Assembly: GCA_035772405.1 (NCBI GenBank) | Contig: JAYKKM010000382.1 | Coordinates: 451,001 to 515,000 of the forward strand | Reading direction: 5' to 3' | Source of the DNA: Chrysogorgia sp. JL179-B06 | Lineage: Eukaryota > Cnidaria > Anthozoa > Scleralcyonacea > Chrysogorgiidae | DNA length: 64,000 nucleotides | In this document: one piece after another, positions 23,529 to 34,574 of the stretch | How positions within the stretch are numbered: position 1 is the first letter of the stretch | How the letters are laid out: each line of letters starts with the position of its first letter | Notes under the pieces: model-generated | Told to the model about the DNA's origin: nothing | Database searches by the model: none | What the model saw: the letters and a program-made list of their open reading frames with translations, nothing else | Translations under genes and position numbers: made by a program

Positions 23529-24225
23529 AACTTGAAGAAATGAACTGCGAGGGGTTACTGGTAATTTATCACACGACAACGAAAAATCTATATAATATCT
23601 CTGCTATATTTTGGTATAGAGACCATATCAAACTTAATATTGAGGTTCAAATAGCAACTTCAGGTCATTAAAAGCGTATTGTTTCATTCTCTAACTCTAC
23701 GGAAATAATAATAATAATAATATACGGTACGCATGAGTGAAGTAGGTAAGAGTATAATTATCGGAGGATTCCTGATACTTGTAGAAGTCACTCGGTTAAC
23801 AGTAGTTGGCAACGAAACTTAAACTTCGCTTCTATTGCTGTCCATATAGTTCTTACTATAATTCTGTAATTAGGTATGAATGCTCTGCTGGGGGGGGGGG
23901 GGGGGGGTGGGGGGTTAGCTGGTTTTCACAATGTGGTCGTCACCGCGTTCATACAGCGAATATTTACGATGAAGGGCAATCTTGTTTTCAGAAATAGTGG
24001 GCGTTGATGTAGAGGAAGAGAGCATTTATTTACATTAAAAAAACGATTTCCCGGCAAATATATTTCGAATGTTAGGAAATGGTCAACGCGGGCCGTCATC
24101 GGTAGACCATAGCAATGCACACAAACGCTGCCAAATCCTTAGAAAACGATCGCTGAAATGTTTGACGAAATGTTTCAAAAAACAGGATCTATGTGCTTTC
24201 TCAACGGTTCATTATTATTTGAAAC
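23529..24225. other. Inner edge of left arm and spacer; no gene
   Basis: Contains a G tract (23888-23912) and a region (23648-23870) directly repeated at 25529-25760. Small frames here are not protein-like. Confidence 0.6.
23888..23912. repeat. Poly-G tract
   Basis: About 25 bases, all G except one T; potential G-quadruplex on this strand. Length is likely unreliable in sequencing. Confidence 0.9.
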
Positions 24226-25480
24226 GATACTACATAACGCAAAAGAAGGTTAGTGTGATGTTAGAAAGACGCATGCAATCATAGGCACTATAATTATATT
24301 GTCTGGAAACGCAGCCCAAGTCTTTTGCTCTATGTTTTTGTCCAGTTTGTGCACTTTCATGGTTACTAGACACATTGAATTTTCTTGTACTAGAAATACG
24401 TTATATATACGCAACACCCCTCGCCCGCTTATACTGTTTGAAACTTTTATAGCGTAGTTGCTAATTTACTCTTTTACTTGAATTAGGTATTATCCCATTT
24501 AGTTTGCAAAACTGAATACATTTGCAGTGGACAATATCTCTGAGAGCTTTGTACGTGTTGTTTGAATTTAATTCTTCCATAGGACATCAAACTAAATAGC
24601 GTAAACTTTTTAAATTTTTGGGTGCAGTACCTGGCACCTGCACTGAACAGAATAGTGGGGAAGTTTACTGCTGTTTCTACCATAAATCACTAAGAAAGAA
24701 ATTATCAAGGCCTGCGAGAGCAAAACCCGGGCCCCAGGACTGACATGTGTACCCCTCCCCTAAATTTCCGTGAGGTGTTTGAATGATCCTTTAATTGCAA
24801 GTATATATTTTTAGATACCTTATACCTTTATAATGTTATTGTATGGTAGTAACAGTACAGCATAATATACAATTATTGGATGAGGCTGAGCATGATATCA
24901 AGAATTATCCAGACCGAGGTCAATGTTATCTGCCAAAGCAGATAACTTTGCCCGAGGTCTGGAAAACTCTTAATATCATGCGTAAGCCGAATCCAATAAT
25001 TGTTTTATTATACATTGTTCAAGATAGTCCTACTAAAAACATACAAACAAATCTACTACAGGCATTTTTTTATTTTGTAATTTTTGCACGCTTGGTCCTA
25101 GTGACGTCATCAGCGTTCAATAATTTATGTTTTGAACACCTCCGTGCAATAATTCTAAGTATTCAACAAAAATGATTTGCCAGAGATTGAGAATTCACTG
25201 GAATTGACCAATAAGAAACGAGAATGAAGTTTGAATCGTATATTAAACGCTTTTAGCCGGCGCAATTGGGGAACAGTGTTGAGGTGAACGGGTACTTCGT
25301 GTTACCGGTAGGTATGCATAATGGCTGCAAACATTTCATTGGTCTGCAGAATACACCAGTCACAAGTGATTGACGTGGCGATGTGGCGGGCCTCTTGCAA
25401 GGTCACGGGCATTTTACCCCCATCTCACCGACCTTGTGATTCATGAAATGAGGTGGAACGCGTTCCGAACGATATTCAAT
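24225..25480. repeat. Partial copy of the repeat region also at 34575-37690
   Basis: From CTAGAAATACGTTATA (24390) through CTCGCCCGCTTA, GTGGACAATATCTCTGAG, GCACCTGCACTGAACAG and CAGAATACACCAGTCAC it follows 34575-34656 plus 36886-37690 in the same order. It carries the empty site of the 2.2-kb transposon: GAATTAGGTATT at 24481. No gene is present. Confidence 0.8.
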
Positions 25481-25528
25481 CTGTTTTAATTTGTATTCGT
25501 ATCAGTTCTTGTTTCACGTGTGTAAAAT

Positions 25529-25768
25529 AGCAACTTCATCTCATTAAAAGCGTATTGTAGCCTACAGAAATAAGGACTTTCCTGTATGGTACGCATGAGT
25601 GAAGTAGGAAAGTGTATACATCTGGCTCATTGCTGTATTCCTATAGAGGATGACGTCTCGCAGGATTCCTGGTATAAAGAGGCACACTATCCTGTAGAGG
25701 TCACTCAGTTAACAGTGTCGGTAAGGAAAACTTTGCTTATATTGCTGTCACTATAATTCTGTAACTAG
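25529..25768. repeat. Direct repeat of 23648-23870
   Basis: Shared landmarks are AAAAGCGTATTGT, GGTACGCATGAGTGAAGTAGG, GGTCACTCAGTTAACAGT and ATTGCTGTC. This copy has an extra segment (CTGTATTCCTATAGAGG). It ends in CTAGAAATACGAATACGC, another Helitron-like 3' end read on the minus strand. Confidence 0.7.
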
Positions 25769-25889
25769 AAATACGAATACGCAATAATCCTCGCCACCCC
25801 ACCCCACCCCACCCCTAGAGTTTATTTTCCCATCCATGGTCCCCAGTGCCCAGATCGCGTATTTGTATTTGTGGTCTCTGTCAATAAGA

Positions 25890-26321
<432 letters not shown>

Positions 26322-26445
26322 GTGAGAAATGGATCCCTGCCGCGGCAAAATTATCACCCTCGGTTAATATATCGCACTCTATCGCTAGAATTAATAAAGA
26401 AAAATAATTTCTAGGTAAAATTTCAATAAAATAAAATGAGTAGTG

Positions 26446-26523
26446 GCAGCGGTGGGATTCGACCCGGCACACCATCGACATGACTGCTACCTTAATCCAG
26501 CGCCTTAGACCACATCGTGACAT
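26446..26523 (-). pseudogene. tRNA-Leu-like SINE head
   Basis: On the minus strand: TGTGGTCTAAGGCGCTGG (D arm and A-box side), GATTAAGG and GGTCGAATCCCACCGCTGCC (B box and 3' acceptor). It is followed by CTACTCATTTTATTTTATTG, a tail shared with the copies near 26713, 27889 and 31215. It looks like a tRNA-Leu-derived SINE. Confidence 0.65.
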
Positions 26524-26725
26524 TGCTATGCTTAAGTGTTCTTTCTGCGTTTACCTATAATTTAAATACGTATTCCCATCATGTAATTGGTACATGGTGA
26601 GTTCTTTCTACGCTTATATTATAAAATTTAAACCCGTATTCGCATCATGTAACCATTTCATTCCATCTCTACAATTAATTAAGAAAAATAATTTACGGTA
26701 ATGTGCAATAAAATAAAATGAGCAA

Positions 26726-26793
26726 TGGCAGTGGTGAGATTCGACTGGTTGTCTTAAACCAGGCGCCTTAGACCACTCGGCCACGCTGCCAAT
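26726..26793 (-). pseudogene. tRNA-Leu(TAA)-like SINE head
   Basis: On the minus strand it runs TGGCAGCGTGGCCGAGTGG, TCTAAGGCGCCTGG, loop TTTAAGA (anticodon TAA), then TCGAATCTCACCACTGCCA. The variable arm is missing and the T stem is disturbed, so it is unlikely to be a working tRNA. It has the same ATTTTATTTTA tail as its relatives. Confidence 0.65.
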
Positions 26794-26799
26794 GCATAC

Positions 26800-27670
26800 A
26801 AAATAACAAGAATAGCACTCATGTCAATGTATAACGTAAGGTGAGCTCTTTTCTACAAAGCATTAAATATCCATCCAAATTATCATCGTCAAAAATATTT
26901 CATACAATGTATATATATACTAATTTCCTCGATAAAATTATAATTGCTGCCGTAGGACAGCACACTAATCTTGACTTGGGTTGCTGTGTCTCGTACCCAT
27001 ACCTCTTCGCGGAACTATGTTATAGTCGATCTACATTAAAATCACGCTCGATTTGTCATGGATGTCCACAGATTTATGACGTTTCATGACCGTAACTCGT
27101 AGATGTTCGTATAATCGCCGGAAACTCGCCATCGGCCAAGCTAAAGAAATTTTATTTTGTTTGTATGCACTAGGGCCACGATATTTTGTGAAGAGCCTCG
27201 TTCGTCAATCGTCATATAACGTGTTCTGCTTTAGTGCTGAACTTCTGGCAGTTGTTAGTTTATCGACTGCTATAATGTCAACTTTTTGTGTTCATATTTT
27301 AATAACTGCATTTTTATGCAAGCCTTGTACAGTGAACTATCATGTTATACAACTATTTTATCTTTATGTTCAACTGCATTGTTATGCAACTGTTGAACTT
27401 ACATCTGTTGACTTCAATATTAACTGTTCAACTTACATCTGATTCTGTTGACTTGAGTAGCCTATTTTTCTTTATCAATTCTAGAGATCTAATGAAATGT
27501 ATTACATGATGCGAATACGGGTTTAAATTTTATACAAACGTATAAATAATTCACCGTGTAAAAGTTACATGATGGGAATATGGATTTAAATGTTAGATAC
27601 ATTACGTAGATAAGAACCCACACTAAACTATAGCATAGCAATGTCACGATAACTATAGTTGATAAGCTTT
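26800..27670. other. No recognised gene
   Basis: Two moderately long plus-strand frames (26841-27089 and 27086-27442) overlap but have composition like the AT-rich background and no motif. A short tandem of CAACTGTTGAACTTACATCTG-type text is at 27378-27445. Confidence 0.5.
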
Positions 27671-27678
27671 TACAAATA

Positions 27679-27730
27679 GGTAGCGCGGCCGAGTCGTCTA
27701 ACATGTTGGGTTCGAATCCCATCGCTGCCA
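27679..27730 (+). pseudogene. tRNA-Leu-like fragment
   Basis: GGTAGCGCGGCCGAGTCGTC followed directly by GGGTTCGAATCCCATCGCTG. The 5' and 3' parts of a tRNA-Leu are joined with most of the anticodon arm missing. Confidence 0.6.
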
Positions 27731-27872
27731 CTCATAATTATTATAACTAGAAGTTACTATCGCAAGGAAAGTGCTGCCTCAAAATTCAAGGCAGTTGTGA
27801 TATTGTGCCAAGTAGCACAATTATAAAGTGGCGGGCTTATTAAAGTCAAATGTATGTCATGTCATCTTGTAA

Positions 27873-27925
27873 TAAAATAAAATGAGTAATGGCAGTGCTG
27901 GGATTCGAACCCATCCATCGAAATG
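27873..27925 (-). pseudogene. tRNA-Leu-like SINE fragment at the 5' edge of the LINE
   Basis: TAAAATAAAATGAGTAATGG then CAGTGCTGGGATTCGAACCC, which is the tail and T arm of the SINE in reverse. The LINE follows after ATGGCTGCAGTCACTATAC, a word that is repeated in tandem. Confidence 0.5.
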
Positions 27926-28141
27926 GCTGCAGTCACTATACAAATGGCTGCAGTCACTATACCAAATCCTATACTTCCAGTGGCGGGAGTCCACAGGAAC
28001 TTGCCTGAGGATACAAGTGCTGGTCGAACCATTAATGGTTTTCGACAGTATGACGATTTGTCTCCAAACCCTTCGGGGAGAGACTTGTCTGAGAACAGTG
28101 CTCGGTCCGCAGCACTCTTGCGTTGTAAGAAGCCGTTCATA

Positions 28142-29233
28142 ATGGCCACTTTCAATGCAAATACAGCGAGAGAGGAGGGAAGAGCAAGTGAGATTGCCCA
28201 GTGTTTCTCAACTAATGGAATTGGAATTTTGGGTATTCAAGAGCACAGAAGAGTCCACGATGATCCATTGGTATTCACTAGATTGGAAGGCCAGTATCTC
28301 ATCACAACATCGGCTTGGAGGAATCAGGCACAAGCATCATGTGGAGGAGTGGGTCTGCTGCTTAACTCAAAAGCAAGAAAGGCTCTTCGTAAAGTAACCC
28401 CCCATACAGAGAGGATACTAGCGGCAGAGTTTGACAGCAATCCTGTAACAACTGTTATTGTTGCATACTCACCCACCAACACAGCCGCTCTGGATGAAGT
28501 TGAGAACTTTTATGAGGATATGGGTGCATTGTTTCGAGAGGTACCTGCCCACAATTTCTTAGCTGTTCTCGGTGATTTTAATGCAAGATTGGGATCAGCT
28601 GATGCACCTTTCACCTATCACAATGAAACTAATCGCAATGGAAAATATCTTGCGGAACTCGTATCAGAACATGGACTTCTTGCTGCCAACACCCAATTCC
28701 AGAAGAAAGAGGGGAAAAGATGGACATTTCAAGATCGATGTACAAAGATGAAACGTCAGCTTGATTATATACTAATACGAAAGAAGTGGAGAAACAGTGT
28801 TCTAAATGCGGAGCCATACAACTCTTTTTGCACTACTGGATCTGATCACCGAGTGGTCTCTATGAAGGTTAGACTAAGTCTTAGGGTACCAAAGCCAAAA
28901 CCACGAGTGCGGTATGACTGGAAAACATTCACAGAAAATAATGATCTGCAGGAAAGGTACACCGTGGAAGTACGTAAACGTTTCCAGATACTAGATGAAG
29001 AGGGAGATTCCAGTGAACGATATCAGCGATTTATAACAGCCAACAAAGAAGCAATGGAATCTTGTGTACCTAAAAGAGAGCGGATCAAGAATCCCTCACA
29101 CTCTAGGCATCCTGATGTGGTACAGGCTAGGAAGTGGATGGAGGAGGCTAGTCGGAAGCACAATGAGACATGCTCAGAGGAGGATAGTGAGCTATTGAAA
29201 CAAGCAAAGGAAACTCTTGTTCAGAACTTATGA
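28142..29233 (+). pseudogene. LINE endonuclease domain (frame 1)
   Basis: The frame is open from 27923, but the conserved part begins at MATFNANTAREEGRA (28142). Apurinic/apyrimidinic-endonuclease motifs appear in order: FNANT, GIQEHR (catalytic Glu), LGDFNARLG (Asp/Asn) and GSDHRVVS (Asp-His). The upstream leader (PSGRDLSENSARSAALLR) is often seen in similar elements and may be translated. The protein nicks target DNA for target-primed reverse transcription. The frame fails after KQAKETL at an extra base near 29218. Confidence 0.85.
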
Positions 29234-30290
29234 AAGACTGAGAGAAGAGGAAACATTGGAGAAAGTCAACCGAATAGAGGCTGCGCATGGTGGAAGTAAA
29301 TATGGGGAAGCATGGAAAGTCATCAATGAAGTAACAGGTAGAAAGAAAACTAGGGAGGGTCAGGTTACAGGGGCAAGTCCAGAAGAAAGGGTAACTACAT
29401 GGTTTACTCACTTCCAGAACCTCCTAGGTACAACACCAAACGTGGAAGACTCGGAAGAACACATCCCTATCATATTTTCGGACCTTGACATTGAGGATGG
29501 ACCCTTCACTGCAGCTGAATATGCCAAAGTCAAGACCTCATTGAAACAAGGTAAAAGTGCAGGGCCAGATAACATTCCTCCTGAGGTGTATAAGAACTGT
29601 GAGTTTGATGACATAATCCTAAAGATATGCAACCTAGCCTTGATGAGAAATGGAAAACCCAAACAATGGTCTCTATCTAACATCATTCCAGTTCCTAAGT
29701 CTGGAAATCTATCCAACACAGACAACTACAGAGGAATCTTCTTGACATGTATCATAGTGAAGTTATATAACCGCATGATACTGAATAGAATCAGGAGTGC
29801 CATCGACCCTAATCTACGGTTTAATCAAAATGGATTTCGACCCAAGAGAACGACAGTTACCCAAATCCTGGCTGTCAGGCGCATAATAGAGGAGGCAAAG
29901 AAGAACCATCTTCCTGCTGTTTTAACATTCATTGACTTCAAGAAAGCCTTTGATTCAGTACATCGAGGCAAGATGATAAATATACTCAAGGCCTATGGTA
30001 TCCCGTCGAATCTGCTTCGTGCCATAGAGAGTACGTACACTAATACAAAAGCCAAAGTTGTGACACCAGCTGGGGAAACACAAGAGTTTGATATTCTTGC
30101 TGGAGTTCTGCAAGGAGACACCCTTGCACCATTCCTCTTTGTTATTGTCTTGGACTATGCGCTTCGACAAGCTACATCAGGGCAAGAAGCTGAACTTGGG
30201 TTCACTATTACTCCAAGGAAATCCAGGAGGATCCCGGCTGTAACTCAAACAGATTTTGATTTTGCTGATGATATCTGCCTGTTTGTGTAA
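29217..30290 (+). pseudogene. LINE reverse transcriptase domain (frame 2)
   Basis: Continues FRTYERLREEETLEKV and then the reverse transcriptase blocks: GKSAGPDNIPPEVYK, NTDNYRGIFLTC, NQNGFRPKRTTVTQI, FIDFKKAFDSVHR (block A with Asp), AGVLQGDTLAPFLF and FADDI (catalytic Asp pair). All catalytic residues are present. It stops just after FADDICLFV because of an extra T in a CTGTTTGTG run. Confidence 0.88.
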
Positions 30291-31011
30291 CCAAATAAAG
30301 CAGGCTCAGGAACTACTTATACGGGTGGAAAATGAATGCAGCAAAATAGGGTTAGGTATAAATGTCAAGAAGACAGAAGTTATGACCTACAATATCCCAG
30401 AACATGATCCATTGATTACAACCTCAGGAAAGGTGATTAAGGAAGTCATTGATTTCAAGTACCTGGGATCATGGATTGAATCCACTGAAGCAGACATCAA
30501 GATACGGAAGGCATTGGCGTGGAAGGCCCTAAACAACATGAACCGCATATGGAAGTCCCACATGTCTCGCAAGGTCAAGCTGAGCTTTTTCACGGCTACT
30601 GTGGAATCGGTGCTTCTTTATGGGTGTGAAGCTTGGACGCTGTCCCCGGAATTAGAGAAGTCTCTTAATGGCTGTTATACGCGCATGCTTAGAACAGTTC
30701 TGGGAATCAGCTGGAAACAGCATATGACAAATGTTGAACTGTATGGAGAGCTTCCAAGGATTGGGGACAAGGTTGCATATAGGAGGATGCGACTAGCTGG
30801 GCACTGTTATCGACACCCAGAGTTATCAGCCAGTGGTCTAATACTATGGGAACCAAATCAAGGACATCGAAAACGTGGGAGACAGAAGAGAACATACGTG
30901 GACATACTGAAAAGAGATACTGGAGTGGAGGACACAAACGAGTTAGCAGGATGTATGATGGACCGAGTTAGCTGGAGGATTCGTACAATAGCCCGGCTGA
31001 GGCCGACCTAA
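30256..31011 (+). pseudogene. LINE C-terminal region (frame 3)
   Basis: Resumes CNQIKQAQELLIRVENEC directly after the catalytic FADD block and continues through KYLGSWIESTEAD and YGCEAWTLSPELEKSLNG. It ends DRVSWRIRTIARLRPT and a stop at the TAATAA tail. These are thumb and connection parts usual for this group of LINEs. Confidence 0.85.
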
Positions 31012-31023
31012 TAATAATAATAA

Positions 31024-32205
31024 TACTATACCAATCGGTTAAATAGAACGCAGAATAGCTTGTTGACAATGCTATATGGTATACTATGACTATGAGTTTA
31101 TTCTACGTTTACATAACATAATAAACCCGTATTCGCATCATATATGTCATACATTTCATTCCACATCTAGGATAATTAAGAAAGTGAAAATTTACGGTAA
31201 TCGCGCAATAAAATAAAATGAGTAGTGCATGAACGCCATCGAAAATGTATGTTGCCTAAACCAGCGCCTTAGACCAGTCGGCCACGCGACCAACTTGAAA
31301 AAAACTTATCAACTACAGTGTACATGTACTTCTCGTGACAATGCTATGGTTTAGCGTGAGTTATTTCTGCGTTTTACACTTGATATTTCATTTCATTCGA
31401 TCTCTAAAATTAACAAAACGCCAGCTAGGCGTTGACTCGGGATACTTGGGCTAGTGGGCAAATTCAGCTATTTGAAGGCAATACAGCCAATTCAATTAAG
31501 GTTGTCCTTTAAATTCAAAACTCAAAACCACAAAACGTCCAACTCTATGGGCGAAAAGCATGATGGGCGCTTGTGTGTGCAGGTTAGTTTGAATTATTGC
31601 GGGTTGTGCATGTGATACAAAATGCCACCAACATACAGCGACCCGCAATAATTCAAACTTCCGTCCACATACAAGCTCCCATCATGCTTTTCCCGCTTAG
31701 AGTTTGAGAGTTTTGACCTTAAAGGACATACCTTTTGTGAGAAATGGATCCCTGCCCCGGCGAGATTATCACCTTCGCTTGCGAGGAGTAAAATAACCCC
31801 TCGCCCACCTTCTCTCCCTACCTAGAGTTTCTTTTCCACATCCATGGTCCCAGGACCCACAGACCGCGTATGACTGCCAGTGGGCAATACTCATAATCCG
31901 AACATAATCATAACCTACTCATAATCCGAACCCTGACCAAACCCTAAGCCTAACCGTTAAAATCAAGACAAAAATGAAAGAATGATAAATTAAAAAAAGA
32001 AAACTCACAGAAAGGATGTCCGTTAATTGTGGGATTTGAACTCGCCATATTCGGCATCGCAACCGTTAAAACTAACCACTACGCTAAGACAGCACGCTTG
32101 AAAGAAAGCAAAATAATAATACGTATTTACAGTCGTTTGCTGATTAAATAACCGGCTGCCCATCACATCACTTTGTCTGCATTAACATAATATCGCACGT
32201 AGATT
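31024..32205. other. Repeat debris; no gene
   Basis: Holds a tRNA-Leu-like SINE remnant at about 31208-31292 (GCGCCTTAGACCAGTCGGCC on the plus strand), the fold-back at 31503-31727, and CTAATCCGAACC-type short repeats at 31890-31960. Confidence 0.6.
31503..31727. mobile_element. 225-bp fold-back element
   Basis: The arms pair through GTCCTTTAA...AAACTC, GCATGATGGG(C/A)GCTTGT and TTGAATTATTGCGGGT, with a loop of about 40 bases around GATACAAAATGCC. The pairing is imperfect but runs nearly the whole length, so it would form a hairpin. No target duplication is obvious. Confidence 0.65.
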
Positions 32206-32645
32206 TTGAACGTTATCTCGGCCAATATGTACTCGATTTCAATCCTGAAATCAGATTCGGAATTACCGAGTCTTAATACATATAATACGTGTCTATTATA
32301 TTACGAGAAGGTGCATATACCCTTCGTAAAAACGGTTTATCTACTTATATTATTTTTATATATTATTGTCGTATATTATTTTGAACGTTATCTCGATGAA
32401 TATTTCACCGTTTTCAATTCTGAAAACAGATTTGGAATTAGCGAGTCTAAATACATAACACACGTACCTTTATATTACGCAAAGGTGTATACTTTTCGTA
32501 AAAACCTCTTTATGTAGATCGTCAAATTACCACTCGCGAATGGCCGCCGTTCGATTGTCTTAAAATTTTGTCCGATTCAAACGGATCACCCAAAACGACA
32601 TTTTACTACCTTATAAGGAGTTACCCTACCATGTGCGGCTTAAAT
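32205..32645 (+). repeat. Interspersed repeat Q, one partial and one full forward copy
   Basis: A partial copy (32206-32345: TTTTGAACGTTATCTCGGCC to CCTTCGTAAAAACGG) is followed by a second copy (32380-32640). The second ends ACCTTATAAGGAGTTACCC before ATATAC repeats. They match 25890-26157. Confidence 0.75.
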
Positions 32646-32649
32646 ATAC

Positions 32650-32681
<32 letters not shown>

Positions 32682-32688
32682 ATATATT

Positions 32689-32725
<37 letters not shown>
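32646..32725. repeat. (AT)n microsatellite
   Basis: AT tract with a few TTTATA and TTCTTA interruptions. Confidence 0.95.
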
Positions 32726-32728
<3 letters not shown>

Positions 32729-32825
32729 TTCGGTGAGAAATGGATTGGATGCCTGCCGCGGCGAGTGATTATCACCTTCGCTTCACGACCTCGCAAGCTT
32801 GGAGGGGATTAAAGTTCCTACCTTG

Positions 32826-33040
32826 TCAACGCTGTGAAATTTGAACGATCTGTTCTGCCATCAGTGGGGAAGTATTCTCTTGTCAAGGTAAGACGACTAA
32901 AATAGTTATGTGTTCTTAATTTTTCTTTTTAAACGCTCACCAAACGGATATATAGCTCAGTGACTGCGAGGTATCTGCGACGTCTTGCCATCACATTCAC
33001 TGCGACAGCATCACTTGTCATGGGCTTAGGCAATCTCTAC
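32826..33040 (+). other. Exon-like segment, also found inverted at 50310-50520
   Basis: One frame reads YLVNAVKFERSVLPSVGKYS then LVK directly before GGTAAGAC, a good splice donor. The element B copy on the minus strand reads ELVNAVKFERAVLPSVRKY with a similar flank (TTTTTCTTGTTCAATGCTC..., CTCAGTGACTGCGAGG), but lacks the 14 bases at the donor. The conserved peptide suggests a former exon, but intron-like sequence is conserved as well, so it may simply be a repeat. The family is unknown. Confidence 0.35.
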
Positions 33041-33289
33041 ACGTATATATGCGTTTTCATAGCGTTGTTATATTGTTCTCAGTCCTCAGGGGAGCAGAAA
33101 ACAATGGTCCCATTACCTGAAATAATATGAAAACGCTAGGAAAACGTATACGTGTGTCGTATACGTTAGTCGCGCAGCCATTCAGTTGTGACAAGATATT
33201 TATGCAAATTTGAAGACAACATAATTTCTTTGGAAAATAATCGCATCTAAAATTTAAGCATAACAAGGTATATTTGATATAAGCGTAAC

Positions 33290-34553
33290 ATGGTATCTTT
33301 CTCGTGGTCGTTGAAAACCGTTGCGTTGAGATGGATTATTTTCTTCTTTTTGTCAAGTGTGGCGTCCTTTCAGGAATATTATGCATTGTACCTGAAGCAA
33401 TTAGGCTTCACTGTAAAACAAATCGGGTTTACAACTCTCGGCGGAGCGCATGTTATTTTTGTCCCTCTCATTGGAATTTTAGCTGATCGATATCGAGCAA
33501 GAAAATTGGTTTTACTTGTATGCCTTCTTGTACTTATTCTGCTGTCGTTGGCGCCTCTTACAGTGCTGCCTAAGGTCATACACGGCACCTGTGATACAAC
33601 ACAAAGTGATTATTTAAATAATGGGACCAACAACTTCTTGAACGCAACCTTGTGGGTTAAAAATATCTCCGATTTGTCGCTCAAACCATACAAGAATATT
33701 CCAAGTTTGAAATTAACAGCAGAGTATTCAGTCATCTCAGTCTCAGATAATCAGTCTTTCCTTGTGAAACGAACGGGGAACCCATTGAAACGGAACGCCT
33801 ATGTCTCGAATTATTCATTCATATTTCTGCTGATGGTTTTTCATTAGAGGGCTATATCTCATCCTACATATATCCACTGTATCACTGTATAACGTGGCCG
33901 TCATGACTCACCTCAAGAAAGAGAGAGGGGACTACGGTTCGTACTATTGTTGGGGACAAATTGGATGTTGTATATCTTTGTTTGCCGTCGGCATGATCGC
34001 GTCGTACGTAAAGAACACAGTTTGTGGTCATGTCATGTATGGATACTTCGTAGCTTTTCCATTCGTAGCCATTACTATGAGTTTGTCGCTTGTTGCTCTC
34101 CCATGGATCTATTTTGAATATCTCGAACATCGTGTAATCAACTGGCGGAAGTGAAAAGTGTTGTATTTAGCAGACACTATATGTTCATTCTATTAATTGG
34201 TTTTTATGCTGGCTACTGTTATTCATTTCAATATTACTGGGAGTTTTGGTACATCGCGAAGCTTTCTGGAAGCCCGAAAGTCATGGCGGTTGCAGGCTTA
34301 ATTCGTCGACCTCTTGCAGTAATCTGGTTTCTTTCGGCAGGGAAGCTTATAAACAGACTTGGTGATCTTCGAACCATGGCGATAGCCCTATTTATCTTCG
34401 CACTTTCTGAGATTTCTTTGTCGTTTCTTCAACAACCCTGGCTGATCCTGGTTATCGATTTTTTCCATCCGGCAGCATTTGCTTTTTCATATTCGGCGAT
34501 AAACGTCCATTTTTCAAAAACCGGATCAAAGGCCTCTTCTGCTGTAGTATTAG
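33290..34553 (+). pseudogene. MFSD6-like major facilitator transporter, exon 1 (right copy)
   Basis: Starts MVSFSWSLKTVALRWIIFFF. The motif-like segments are FQEYYALYLKQLGFTVKQIG, ADRYRARKLVLLVCLLVL, an extracellular loop with N-glycosylation sites (NATLWVKN, YVSNYS), then ASYVKNTVCG, RRPLAVIWFLSAGKLINRLG and SYSAINVHFSKTGSKASS. The exon ends at G|GTAAGG (34553/34554), phase 1. The frame breaks around 33838-33895 (LLMVFH then a stop) and at about 34143, where a base is lost compared with the left copy (CTGGCGGAAG against CTGGGCCGAAG). With only two or three indels this is the better copy. Whether they are mutations or sequencing errors cannot be told here. A multi-pass membrane transporter with unknown substrate; the resemblance to MFSD6 is by pattern. 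Confidence 0.78.
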
Positions 34554-34574
34554 GTAAGGAAGTAAAATTAAAAA

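Larger units (their letters stand above)
27923..31023 (+). mobile_element. APE-type non-LTR retrotransposon (LINE), nearly full length
   Basis: One continuous endonuclease-reverse transcriptase protein is spread over three frames by two single-base indels (near 29221 and 30283). It ends in (TAA)n, (TAATAATAATAATAATAC), the kind of short tandem tail that RTE/CR1-type LINEs have. The lack of a separate gag-like first frame and the resemblance to proteins often annotated as craniofacial development protein 2-like suggest the RTE clade. That is from memory. It sits in the middle of the spacer between the two arms of the inverted duplication. Confidence 0.85.
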
